Shown piece by piece: positions 11,601-22,495 of a stretch of 41,700 bases of DNA; the first letter of the stretch is position 1, and each line of letters begins with the position of its first letter. The stretch is from Diphasiastrum complanatum. Its lineage: Eukaryota; Streptophyta; Lycopodiopsida; Lycopodiales; Lycopodiaceae. The stretch is from contig MU835119.1 of NCBI GenBank assembly GCA_029204225.1, positions 1-41,700 of the forward strand, given 5' to 3'. The notes under the pieces were generated by a model that was given only the letters and a program-made list of their open reading frames with translations, searched no databases and was not told the origin of the DNA. The position numbers and the translations under genes were made by a program.

Positions 11601-12654
11601 AACTGATCGCCCAACTCAGTTTTTACAATTCCAATCTCATTTAGCCTGATTCAGATTGACAATCAATCAACAAATAAATTATCCAAGCAATTACTACCAA
11701 CCAAATTTAAGGAAATACTGAAGCTACTAGACAAACCTGTTGATTCGGTTCATGGAAGATAGTAGTGCCATTCCACTCTGGACATCAGGCTTGATGAAGC
11801 TGGCTCGGACCAGCACATGCCTACTCATGTCACACGACAAATCCTCATGTATTGCCTCCATCCAACCAACGACCCAATGATTTCTGTCCCAACAAATGAA
11901 CATGCGACCCTGCATGTCGTTCCAACATGTGTCATGAGAGATTGCTTCATCAAACTCAGAACTTAATTGTTCCCAAATTCGATCCCAAAGGGCTTTTACA
12001 TGGTCTTTTACAAGCACACTTTGCCCAGTGGGTGTTGCCATAGACAAAACAAAATCACCCTTCTCCATTAAGTACCCATCTTCTTTGAACAAGCGTTTCA
12101 TATGCAACCTTTGTTTTCCAATAGTTCGAATTGCTCGATGGGACAAAATTTGACACAATGGAATTAATGGTGGTGGAGTGTCTCTATTCACCCTCAGTAG
12201 AGCCATTGTGTTTGAAAGCATATCTAGATGGAATGTCAAGGGAACTATACCAATCTCATCTACTGGCATTGACTTCTTTCTCCCTCTCTTATCTCCCAAT
12301 GCAACAACTTCTCCACTTGCATGGGCATCATCAATATCCGTAGCTATTACTCCAGTGTCCACAAATGACTGGGTTGTCTGCATAAGCTCAATCAATTCCA
12401 TATTCTGAATATCTTCAATTGGGTCAGTGACACCTATGTCATGAATAACCTGAAAGCCAATAATTTATCATAAGCCAACTCACCAATATGATTTAGACCA
12501 AAATTATATCTCACAAATAAACAATATATACCAACCTCTTCAACCAATGCATCATCCGACAAGTGCATGCAAGAGCTTTCCGTATGTTCCATTTGACGAA
12601 GTGTTTTCGCTTGTGATCTTGTCAAAACCATGTTGTGCATTTTACTTGCCATTG
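8625..12654 (-). other. Exon map of the methyltransferase-like pseudogene
   Basis: Exons read on the minus strand are 12654-12536, 12449-11737, 11645-11435, 11328-10908, 10797-10612, 10474-9974, 9868-9446, 9353-9012, 8935-8827 and 8731-8625. All introns are GT-AG, 76-137 bases, and most junctions keep phase (for example NRIN|R at 11737/11645, VLYE|HDIAQ at 11435/11328, KGIQ|ANML at 9446/9353, KRY|VCDV at 9012/8935). Stops are TGA 11510-11512, TGA 9773-9775, TGA 9629-9631 and TAG 8832-8834. Frame changes lie near 10778, 10420, 10065 and 9243. The final TAA is 8625-8627. A further possible 5' exon, 12806-12745, does not join in phase. Retained introns argue against a processed copy. Confidence 0.7.
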
Positions 12655-12806
12655 CTTGTATTAGCAAGATTGTACAACACAATAACAATATAAAACATCA
12701 CCCATTTAAAACAATTCAAAGTACCCACATTGGCACCCACTTACCGATTCTTTTTCAAGCAAGACTATAGGATGTCTCCAATTCCTAGACCACGTTAGGG
12801 TTTTGC
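8625..12806 (-). pseudogene. Split gene: possible ParB-like domain plus beta-class N4/N6 DNA methyltransferase
   Basis: If intact, the gene would encode a protein that adds methyl groups to adenine N6 or cytosine N4 in DNA. The C-terminal exons have the beta-class order: VCGDIL, then DLVLLDFPTN (motif IV position, normally DPPY; 9689-9718), then DDDGLVVSI, then DPFMGRGRT (motif I; 9097-9123) with GRHCIAMGSD. The tail is acidic (DEDNDEDLDEWDFDDF) with a basic SSSKKRARA that may be a nuclear signal. The N-terminal part has VLTRSQAKTLRQME and a box GRMFICWDRNHW (about 11880-11915) that recalls the DGNHR box of ParB-like proteins; this link is inference. It is dead: four in-frame stops, at least four frameshifts and a changed motif IV. 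No neighbour shows which element, if any, carried it. Confidence 0.72.
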
Positions 12807-14029
12807 CTGTTAGCAAAAAAACATAAAAAAATTAGACCAAAATAACAACTGAAATACATAGCTCAAAACTTTTTTAGTATTATTACATGACCAAAAGTTT
12901 GTCATAATCAAAACCAGGTCCAGAGAAGTTTGTCAAAACCATAATCAGGTCTAGAGAAGCAAGGAAAATGATAACATTATAGCAGGGTCCAGAGCCTTCT
13001 TTAAAGAGAAGGATTGTGGCTTTTGCAATCACTAATTGTCCTAGGGGGCTTCTTTCTATTTAATTTAATCCTTCTTGGAGTTGGAATTAATCCTTCTTTC
13101 TAACCCAGTGCTCAAGAAAATAGACAGAGTATAAAAACAGGATTTGCATAACTTCTAAAAAATAAGATTCTATTGTAAATAATCTATTCAGCTTTTGAAT
13201 ATATGTTCCTAATAACTGAAAAGGTTTAAGCTATGTGGGTTTTGTGGTTTAAATTTTTAGGGCAGATCGATCATAAGTTTTTCGAGGCAAATCTATTTTT
13301 GACAATCTCGTGCCAACCTTGGCATTCATAATATGTTTACATATGAATATGACATTTGACAACTGTTCACTATCTCACTACTCATATGAACGACATTTGA
13401 GCTGTAGTCAGACAAATTTTTTTTGCCTAACTGCAGCTCGTCTGGTTGTAGCAAATGACAATTAGTTAGTCTTTGCTTGAAAAAGAAGTGAGGGAAGCTG
13501 GAGTTTCCATACCATATAGCAGTTAAAGAAAAATTACTATCTACGTTTCTGCAACGAAGTATTACAGCGCACCAAAACTCCCAGGTTCAAAATGGAGTGT
13601 CTGACAGAGAAACCAAAGATAACTGACAGAGGTTAGGTAACAGACACATTGCCACATTTCCACTGCACTTTCTTATGGGTGAGAAAAAGAGGAATTTGTA
13701 GTCCCTTCTTATTTAGATGTCAGATCTAGAAATAGAAAATGAAATCTCACTAACCTCCGATTGCTCTACAGCCAGCCAGGTAAGAAGAAATTGCCTGACT
13801 GCAGCTCGCAAGTAGTTCAAATTGCTCTGTGCCAGACAAGTAGTTAGCTCGAGAAGAACTTTTGCCAGGCTTAATTAAATCAACAGCACTAGGTTTTCTA
13901 GGCTTAAATTAGCACCTCAAACTTTGCTATCGCATTCCATAAACAACAAATAAGCTACTCAAGTGCAAACTTGAAACTGGATCTTACATCAGACCGTCAA
14001 GCTAGAGCTATCTGCCAATTCTGACACAT
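12807..14029. other. Gene-free spacer with short repeats
   Basis: No coding signal. GCCTGACTGCAGCTCG-like phrases recur at about 13424, 13793 and (weaker) 13830. The stretch may be decayed gypsy sequence continuing from the integrase on its right. Confidence 0.45.
12896..12957. repeat. Two tandem 31-base units
   Basis: Both units start AGTTTGTC and end in a CAGGTCYAGAGA phrase. The middle blocks CATAATC and AAAACC are in swapped order. Confidence 0.6.
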
Positions 14030-16841
14030 ATTCCAATCGAACACAAGTTTCCAATCATATCAGCTAGATTCGACAGTTTTGGTGAGAATGCCACATAGGA
14101 TTTTATTGGTGGATTCCGCCTAGCCATTGCATCGTGGATAGTATGGAGAACTTTTGCGATGTACCACAAAAATTTTTGAATGGAGATCTGCTATGACAGA
14201 GTTAAGGAAATGTGTACCCCTATCACTGATAAGTTATAGAAGACATTCAAAACGAACTATAACCTATTCATAGAAAAATTTTGCGGTAGAACAAGCGTCA
14301 ACATTGCGAACTACTCTTGCTTCAACCTATTTGGTGCAATAGTCTGTAGCTACTATGATGTAACGAGATTGTGTCTGTCGAGCAGCGAGACTAAGGGGTC
14401 CTACATAATCAATTCCTCATTTTTGGAAAGTTTGATCAGTGGTTACAGGGTGTAAAAACATTTAGTCGGTCTTTTGAAAGCGTTTTGTACGTTGGCAGAC
14501 ATCAGAGGCCTTAGTGTAATTGTACGTATCCTTGAAGAGTGTCACGCCACCAAAACCCAGCCAAGAGGATTTTCTTAGTAGTCATTTCAGAAGAGAAATG
14601 GCCTGCACCAATACCTTCATGAGTGAGGAAAATTACAGAGGGTACTTCACCTTCAGTAAGACATCGTCGGATGATTCCATGTAACCCTTGCTTGTAGAGT
14701 TGTCTTGCAATTAATGTATAAGGTTTGGTTTTGAGGACCAATGCACATTGTTCAGGTTTAGACAAGGAAGGATCCATCTGCCCTGAAGTTAAATATTCTG
14801 TGATTTTCTTAGCCCATACGAGTGTAGAGTCAACTTGGAAAATGATGGCATCTGGTAAATAATCATTGACGTCTTGATCAGGGGTGGGAAGGTTAGGGAT
14901 TTGTGACAGATGATCTGCTAGAAAATGTTGAACTCCCTTCTAAACTCAAATTCTCGTAGTATTAGGATCCATCTAGTAATATGGCCTGTGGTGCAAGTCT
15001 TGTTGATGAGATACAACAGTGCTTGATGAGTGAAGAATGCAAAAACTTTTTCCATAAGATAATGGCAAAACTTCTAAACCGCATATACCATTGCCAAGGC
15101 TTCATGTTCGGTAGTGGTATAATTGACTTCAGCAGGTATCAATTGTCTACTAAGAAAACGGATTGGGTAATCCTTTTTGAATTCTCCCAATTGGGTGATC
15201 ACTGCTCTAATGGCATACTTGGATGCATTGGTATGCACATGTAATTCTTTAGAATAATCAAGAGCCCGAAGGATAGGTGCTTTGGTAAGGGCTTCTTTGA
15301 GTTGATTAAATGCGACGCGTTGTTCATCCGTCCATTTGGGAACTACAACTACTTTGTAAATTAAGCGTGCTTCATTAGCAAAATCGAAAATAAAGCACCG
15401 ATAGTAGTTGGCGTGGCCAAGGAAAGAGTAAACTTTGCATATTGTACGCGGTGTCGATAGATTTTGAATGATAAGGATTTTTTCGGGGTCAGTGACAATG
15501 CCATTTTGGGAAATAAAATGTCCTAACACAATACCATGTGTTACCCAAATCTGGCATTTTTCAGGATTAAGGGAGATGTCGAAACGTTGACATTGGATAA
15601 AAAAATTTGAGCACAGATAGATGGCATGTTTCTTCTAAATGTGCACCTAAATCGTCCAAGTAAACCTCTAGGATATCGCCCATCTGCTGAGAAAAGGCAG
15701 CTTGCATAACACATTGGAAGGTGCTAGGGGCATTGCAGAGACCAAAAGGCATGACTTTCCAGTGGGAGGTTCCCCATTCTGTGGCAAAAACAGTTTTATC
15801 TTGATCTTCTTCAGCAATTTGGATCATATTGTATCCGCTAAAGCCATCTAAGGAGGAGTAAGCCTCATCATTTGCTAAATTTTCTAAGATGAATTCAATG
15901 ATCACGTTCAAAGGGTGATGGTTCGCGCAGGGCCTTCATAGGGTGAATTACCATTTGGCTCACGTTGAGCTTGGGGTAATTGGATTGTGACATCCTCGAT
16001 TGTATAGTCCTGAAAGTATGCAGGGACATCATGGGTTGGAGATTCAAGGGGGGCCTTGTCTTTCACCTGCCGGGATGGTGATCGGGAACGTTTGGGGGTT
16101 GGTGTAGGAATAGAGGCAATCTCAGGAACTTCCCTAACAGTTGTGAGGTTGCCAGGTGGTTGAATTTGAAGTGGTTTTTTCATCTCCTCTTTCATAGCAT
16201 GGCCACGTGGTTGAGGCTTTGGCTGTGGGGAGGTGTGTGGATGAGGAACGGGTGGTATGTCATGGAGAACCTCGTCATCAATTTGAAAGATGGTCTCCTC
16301 CTCGCATAGATCCCATGGATAGTTTGGGCATTTGGCACAGTAAAATTTTGTATCAGACTTTTTAATTGTAACCTTGGCAACTGGTTCCACCTTAGAAGAA
16401 TGTTGCAGATAGGCCCTAAGTGGAAGTGCCTCCATGTAATTGAGGATCTGAATATCAGAAATGTCCAAATCTTCTGGGAAATTCCGAATTCGTAAGACAT
16501 TCTCATCATCGACAAATAAATCTTCTGATTCATTAGTAGGTAGCCATGCAACATTTAGTAACTCATCATTGTGTGGAAGGATATCAATAAAATTGATATG
16601 GATGATAGGTGTATCAAGATCAGGTAATTGGTCATGATTGATCGGGAATGGAGAGGTACAATTATCCTCATGCTGAGCACAATAACCGACATTCACACAA
16701 TCAATGGTAGCTAGACTGTGACTCCAGTTTATGATATCAGTGGTTTTAACATAACGACCTTTTTCGTGGCTGGATTGGTATGGTTCAAACACTGAGTTGG
16801 TGGTCGAGGACCCTTCGTCATGGATGCGTGGTGACAGAACT
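14030..16841 (-). pseudogene. Ty3/gypsy pol fragment (spacer, RT, RNase H, integrase)
   Basis: Domains in order on the minus strand: an acidic spacer ORF (16841-15908); RT starting late at SSLDGFSGYNMIQIAEEDQD with MPFGLCNAPSTFQ and the active site VYLDDL (15911-15567); RNase H with FLGHANYYRCFI, KAPILRALDYSKELHVHTNA (catalytic Asp now Asn) and NYTTTEHEALAMVYAV (15529-15074), running on through stops to about 14890; the integrase zinc region with FLTHEGIGAGHFS (14777-14460); and the integrase core with DYVGPL, ATDYCTK, LISDRGTHFLNS and AESTNKIL (14460-14030), so the D, D and E positions are still legible. Protease and the first part of RT are missing, and several stops and frameshifts are present. 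The spacer frame stays open up to 16841, where the larger gypsy insertion begins. Confidence 0.9.
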
Positions 16842-17334
16842 TGTCATGCCCATGACTGGTCTCGGGTAGCGTATCCACGCTAGGGACCGATAGACCGACA
16901 ACCCGTAAGTTAATTGTGACTATAAGATATTTGGAGCCCTTATGTGTACATGGTCATAATTAATGGTTGTAGGTCTAAACACTTGATGGTGGATTTGTAT
17001 GGGTTTATCAGTGAGTCATTGGAGAACTGGATGATGTGGCCCAGATAGGCTGCAGAGGTGTCCAGTGAGGTGTCACAGTGCACTACTAGTGGTGCATGGG
17101 CCTTGGAGGGTATAAGTATACCTACTGGGCTCTCACTAGTGTATGATTGATAGCATGACCGGTGGTAGGATGCTGTTGGTGTGATGCCTCATTCCTCTTT
17201 GAGATTGATCCATGGCTTGGGGGCTAGATCCGTTCAATCTAGGTTTGGTTGGGTTGGTTTGTCCACCATCAGGTCCCTTGTGTTGCTACTGATTGGCATG
17301 CTTAGAATAGGATCCTTGGATTTAGGACATTATA
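16842..17334 (+). repeat. Gypsy 5' LTR
   Basis: Starts TGTCATGCCCATGAC and ends GGACATTATA. Pairs with 27552-28043. Contains GGTATAAGTATACC-like sequence around 17109, a possible TATA region. Confidence 0.9.
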
Positions 17335-17335
17335 T

Positions 17336-17348
17336 TGGTATCAGAGCC
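17336..17348 (+). other. Primer binding site (initiator tRNA-Met type)
   Basis: TGGTATCAGAGCC one base after the 5' LTR matches the plant initiator methionine tRNA 3' end used by many plant retrotransposons. It fixes the element's plus orientation. Confidence 0.9.
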
Positions 17349-18103
17349 AATTCTAAGCTTGTTTTGCCATTGATTTGTGTTCATGAAGAAATTTCGAATT
17401 GTGAGAATTTTCCGTTGTGTGATATAGAATCTTGACACTATTTCAAGAATTCAGTGGAGTTTGCAACGATGTGGTGAAAGTGCGGATTACCGTAGATTTC
17501 CTTGTTTGAAGTGTAATCGGTTGTGTGGTAAGTGAACTACCAGGTATACAATCAGTTCGATGTTTAGACACTTGATATTGGTTTTCAAGAAGTAAATTTC
17601 TGATTTTCAATTCATTTGTGTTGTCGTTCACTTCATTAGGGACACTTTTCCGTTAGCAACAGGACCAACAAGGGTAAATGATGGTTTTTTTTGGCTTTTT
17701 GTTCTTTACATAGTAATTTAAGTGGTTTTGTTGGCTGTCTTTTGCTTTTTATTGAGCCAGTTTTGGCGTGAATCAGAGAAAAAGCAGGAAAAGAAGCACA
17801 AAAAAGACTAATCCCTGGTTGAGAGTGTTGGTGGTTTTTACAGGATTTGCAAGGCAATTCTTTCTGATTTACAAGTTTATGCTGGAGTCTTCTTCAAATT
17901 ATTAGTGTTTTGCAGGGTGGAGTAATTTAGTAAAGCCATCTTTGTGATGGTATGAACTATTGTAAAGCCCATCCTATGGTTCAGAAGGGGTAGCCTGCAA
18001 ATCGGTGTTTTGAAAAAATTTGGACAGCATGTACCCTGTTTTCCAGCTATGATAGAGCCTGTGAATATGTAATCTGTAAAAATGACTTGCTTATGCATTT
18101 GTA
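17349..18103. other. Gypsy leader-like stretch without gag
   Basis: A gag gene would be expected here on the plus strand, but none is readable. Short minus-strand open frames have no family match. The stretch ends where the 200-base inverted repeat starts. Confidence 0.5.
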
Positions 18104-18303
18104 AAATACGAGATGCACTTGAGATCCATCCGGGAGTTCCGATTGGTAAGCTAAGGATTTGATCTTTTTCAAGATCTAATATGGTCCTCTACATCTAGGG
18201 GAGGATTTGTAGTGCTAGTCTGTTTTCATTACACTTGAATCCATCGAGATTCTCAAAGAAATACCCAACCCCCCATTTGGAAGTCTCTCGGTGATATTTT
18301 CAG
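18104..18303 (-). repeat. Inverted repeat, left arm (200 bases)
   Basis: This is the reverse complement of 27072-27271 with roughly 5% mismatches. It includes CATCCGGGAGTTCCGAT and TTGAATCCATCGAGATTCTC. The right arm is part of the pol 3' region, so the left arm is a pol piece in antisense lying where gag should be. Confidence 0.9.
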
Positions 18304-18419
18304 ATTTGTAAAAAGTCGGTCCCCATCCTGGGTGTACTAGACATTCTCATGTGCAATTCGTAGCATTTCTGCCACTTTCTGAAACTTGAACACCCGAGTC
18401 TCTACCACAATGGGTGATA

Positions 18420-21230
18420 TAGGTTTAAAAACTATATGTAAGCACACACGAGCTATAACCGATAGCCAAATGCTTACTATAACTCAATCTCCATCAAAAA
18501 TAACTTTTTCTCTGAGGAGATTGTTAAGAAAATATGAATATATATCTTAACTAATTTTCTAATCATGCAGATAATTTTTTTTTTAATCGATCAAGTATAA
18601 CTAGAATCTGAACTATGATTCGTTAATCATAATTTATCGGATTCTTGTCCTATACTCAATAAAAGGAGACAACTACCAATGAATAGAAGAACTTTAAGTT
18701 CAGAGTCATCTCTAGTTTAGCAAATACGGCCACCAAAAGCGACCAATGAACTTCGAATTGCGAATGTGAGAGAGAGCACTTTGGTAATCCGTAAAGCCAA
18801 AACAGATACTCAAATAATTACTTGGTCTTCACCCAAATAAACATAGTCGATTTGGTAAGATGGCAAGTCATTACCAAAATTCTACTATCTTGTTTTATTC
18901 ATCCGGGGTAATCTACCAATCACAATCCTTTCTTATGAATTAGGTACATCCTAGAATCTGAGTTGAGATTCAACAATCTCAACTCTCCAGATTCCCAAAA
19001 CCATACCATATCATAAGAGTACATCATGAGAATACATTACAATTCTTAAAGGACACATGAGTTGTTCTTGAAAGTCCTTTCCATGTGGAAAGTTCCAGAC
19101 TTTCACAATCTCGCACACGGTGCTAATATAAGGATTGTAATCTAAAATCTAGAATACGTCTAGATTTTCCTCTTAAGTTCTAATCTAGAATAGCTTAAGA
19201 TTTACCGGAACTTCATTATGTGAAGTTCTAACTTCTAACCAACAACTATCCAACTATCCTAAGTCTTCCGGGATAACATTCCATTTTCTCCGAACGGGAA
19301 AAGATAAGTTCCAAAAGTCCTTATCCATTCTATGCACACCAATCAGTAAATGATTCCAAAATTATTCATAGACATTGTGACTTATAAGCAATACATCTAA
19401 ACAGCAATATCCATAAGTAAGGTTATATCGTTGATTTTCAACAACTAACTCAGAAGTAATGCTTCTGACCCGGTTAGCTGTATCGGATTTAGAAAATATT
19501 TAAATGTCTAGGTGGGGTACCCAAAACACCACATTTAATCTGATTCTAAATTACTTCTAGGTCAATAAACAATTCTCAATGAGAATTACTAACCCAGCAA
19601 AAAATTGTCTTAAACACAATTCTCATCAATATGCCTATGTATCAACAACTAGTTTATGCAAGCAAACAACTTAGTTCATGGAATACTTTGTAGATCCACA
19701 GGATTAAAAGTTTGTACAAAAGGTTTAATGATCACAAAGATTCACTACATAGCATATCTCTACAGATCACTTCTGATCTGTACACAACACTTTCATAACC
19801 AAGAATCTTGTAACTTGGTTATCCTCTAAGAGAGAATATTTCTCAAAGAGTGCTATTTCACATCCAAAATCTCAACCGAAGATTATCTTAAAAGAATGTA
19901 TTGTTAGCATGAATTTCTTCTCTTGCATCAACCCACGAATCTCAGTTTATACTAAGATCAAGTTGACTATCATTAGCAAGCAATATGTTTCAACAACCAC
20001 CATCTTGCAATAGAATTACCAAGTTCTGACCCAAATCAATTGGACTTGTTATCAGCCACTTTTCTAATGCAAGAGTACTTTCTAAATTTCTCCCCTTTAA
20101 ATTTTCAACCCAAATATCTACTATAATCCATAAAGAATTTCTGTGATATCTAAATATCCTATCATTTTTTATTCATATAATAGGTCCATCATCGATATAA
20201 CAGATTCCTCCTTGAATCTTAGACCGATGTTTCTCCTTGATAATTCTCTTTTCTTCCTACTTCTCCCCCTTTTTAATAGGAAACACCACGAGTTTCTAAG
20301 GGTTGCAGATCATTTGAGGTTTGCCCAAGAGAAGAGTCTAAGAAGAGATCCGAGAAAATCTTAAAAGCCAAAAGAATGTTGCATCATTGTAAACAAATAC
20401 CAATGATGTCCCAACACGATGACTAAACCAAAGATCTTCTCGGTTACCAAGCTTGAGAACTGACCCGTAAATCATAAAAGAATTTCTTGAAGATTCAAGT
20501 AGAGAAAATAAGTTTAGAAAACGGTTTCATTAACCATTTCTGTGACATCGTCCATGGTGAACAGGTAATCAGTATTACCTTCCAAGGAATCACAAATTTT
20601 TGGGTTAATAAATGTGTTAAGAAATTCTCCAATATAACATTTATTAAGAAATAGCTTGCCGGGATTCCGGTTTTGTAAATTTGAGATATCCAAAAAGGGG
20701 TCATGACCAATATCTCAAATTTCCTACAAGACACCCGTTTTATGACCGATAGTATTTGGCATCACTAAGATTTATAGCCATACTATGGTCAAGTGATCCA
20801 GTTAGTTTTAGATCTTCATTTTGGAATCGCCTGCATCCCATACCACAGGTTCTTCCTCCACGAAGGTCCTCTACTTCCTGATCAAAGTGTCAAAAAAATA
20901 GAACAATCATATGAAGTTTTTGGGATTTATAAAAAATTCCAACTTCACTCAAACAAAAAGTCTTTCGCCCCTTTTCACAATCTTTACGGTCACTGTCTAG
21001 TTCGTCAATTGTGAAAAAGCCTTACAGAATTCCTCTAGGAATTCAGCCCAATCACACTTCTATGGGTTGCGTCCTCCACCACGAGGAGGCCTTACCCAAA
21101 GCAAAAAATTGACGAAATTCACTTTTTTTTTTTTTCTGGGACATTGCGCCAGCTGGAATAGCTGAACTAACGAATTATCCAGTCATCAACTTCCGGGGTT
21201 TTACTCATTGGTTGTAAGCCCAAGTTGAAA
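18420..21230. repeat. Hairpin-dense AT-rich tract of unknown nature
   Basis: At least 20 short inverted repeats follow each other here. Examples (arm/arm): 18960-18970/18975-18985 (11 bases, loop 4), 19144-19153/19159-19168 (10, loop 5), 19171-19182/19186-19200 (12 with a 3-base bulge), 19208-19215/19221-19228 (8), 19571-19578/19580-19587 (8), 19761-19769/19774-19782 (9, loop 4), 19795-19803/19814-19822 (9), 20677-20689/20710-20722 (13, with GGTCATGACC in the loop), 20972-20981/21008-21017 (10) and 21027-21034/21037-21044 (8, loop 2). Stem sequences differ from one hairpin to the next. No convincing ORF is seen; a 66-codon minus frame ending near 20516 has no recognised match. Confidence 0.7.
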
Positions 21231-21797
21231 ATGCAATGGCTATTTATAGATTGAATAGACTTTGCATTCGATTCTTTTTATTTATTGCCCAGATGAAATT
21301 CCAACACACCGTGGTTTAAAATTGAAAACATGTGTTTAATATATTCAGGAGGTCACCACTGTCGAGCGATCCCCGACAAATGTTCAATTGCCTCTCCTCT
21401 TTAGAATTTTACTCTATCTGTTTTGCAAACGATAAACCAAAAAATTTACGTTCGGTTAAATCATTACGGGTTTAATTTTCCTGATAAAGCACTTGCCCAA
21501 AAAACATAATTTTAATGGACAATATGATGCTTATAAAATTTATACCAATGATTTTGCAAAACGGATCCATGCAACAAATATATGGAAAAAATGAAGGTAT
21601 GCATTCCGAAACTATTTCACTTCGCTACACTAGCCATTACAATTCATCAAACACATTAACTGCATTTGCATTTCCGTAGTCCAAAAATGACTAAAATGCA
21701 CATGAAAAACAAAAATCGGAACACATAAAAAACAAGCTGAACTAGCAAATCCCCCCCCCCGACCATGCAACTCATTCTACAATCAAAAGTAAACTTA
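21231..21797. other. Gene-free spacer
   Basis: AT-rich, with a run of C at about 21751-21760. No coding signal and no link to the flanking repeats was found. Confidence 0.5.
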
Positions 21798-22185
21798 AGC
21801 ATGATCAAGGAGCTCAATGGATGCACCAAACTCGTGAAGGCTCTTCTCATTTCAACATGGAGTTGATACAATTCACAAAAAGCACCTCTTCACAAAAAGG
21901 GAGTCTCTTAAATAAGCAAGAGAGCTCCTTAGATGGCATCCTAGTGGAATTTCTACATTTCACAAATTACAAGTGGAATAATGCTCTCCACTAGAGGTCA
22001 CCATCAAAAGGTGGCTCACTCTACTTTCTTTAAGAGGGGTCTACTTGCATTTATTACATTTGTTTAGAAATACTAGTTCCTACATGGTCATTCCATCTTC
22101 CGGGATTCACCATGAGATTTACACAGTTCTTGCTTGCCATTCCTAACTAGCATTTCTTGGCTCTCATACTTGGCTCTCAGTCTTC
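21798..22185. repeat. Dispersed repeat R, copy 1
   Basis: About 380 bases from AAGCATGATCAAGGAGCTC to GGCTCTCAGTCTTCA. It matches 26100-26475 closely, apart from a deletion of about 22 bases in that copy, and a shorter stretch matches near 40980-41090. Similarity stops sharply at the left edge, so this looks like part of an LTR or an insertion of its own. Confidence 0.85.
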
Positions 22186-22495
22186 ACAGAAGACTCTCGT
22201 GCAATAGCTATGTCTCATGCAAAAATCAATCACACACTAGGAATGAAGAGCAACAAGGAAATAAACAAACTGTACAGAGAGTGAGAACTGTAGTGCACTT
22301 GTCATACAAGACTTGCATTCATCAACATTGATAATGTACCTTGAAAATTGCAATATTCCTTTTGTTTTGTAGAGTAATGTGACTTACTCTGACATGCCCT
22401 TGTCAAAACAAGGCAAGGTGGGTGACACTAAAATCTACCATCATTGATAGCAGATGAAGTAAAATATAGCTTGAGATGCAGGTATGGTTGAGGTA
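22186..22495. other. Gene-free stretch left of the gag remnant
   Basis: No coding signal. It lies between repeat R and the downstream end of the gypsy gag, where pol should be but is not. Confidence 0.5.

Noticed and set aside
10082-12408. Plus-strand frames of 70-114 codons opposite the methyltransferase exons
   Set aside because: They mirror minus-strand exons that have matching splice sites and recognisable motifs.
18420-21230. Hairpin tract as tRNA genes or a CRISPR array
   Set aside because: No A/B-box or cloverleaf pattern, no constant repeat with unique spacers, and stems differ from one hairpin to the next.
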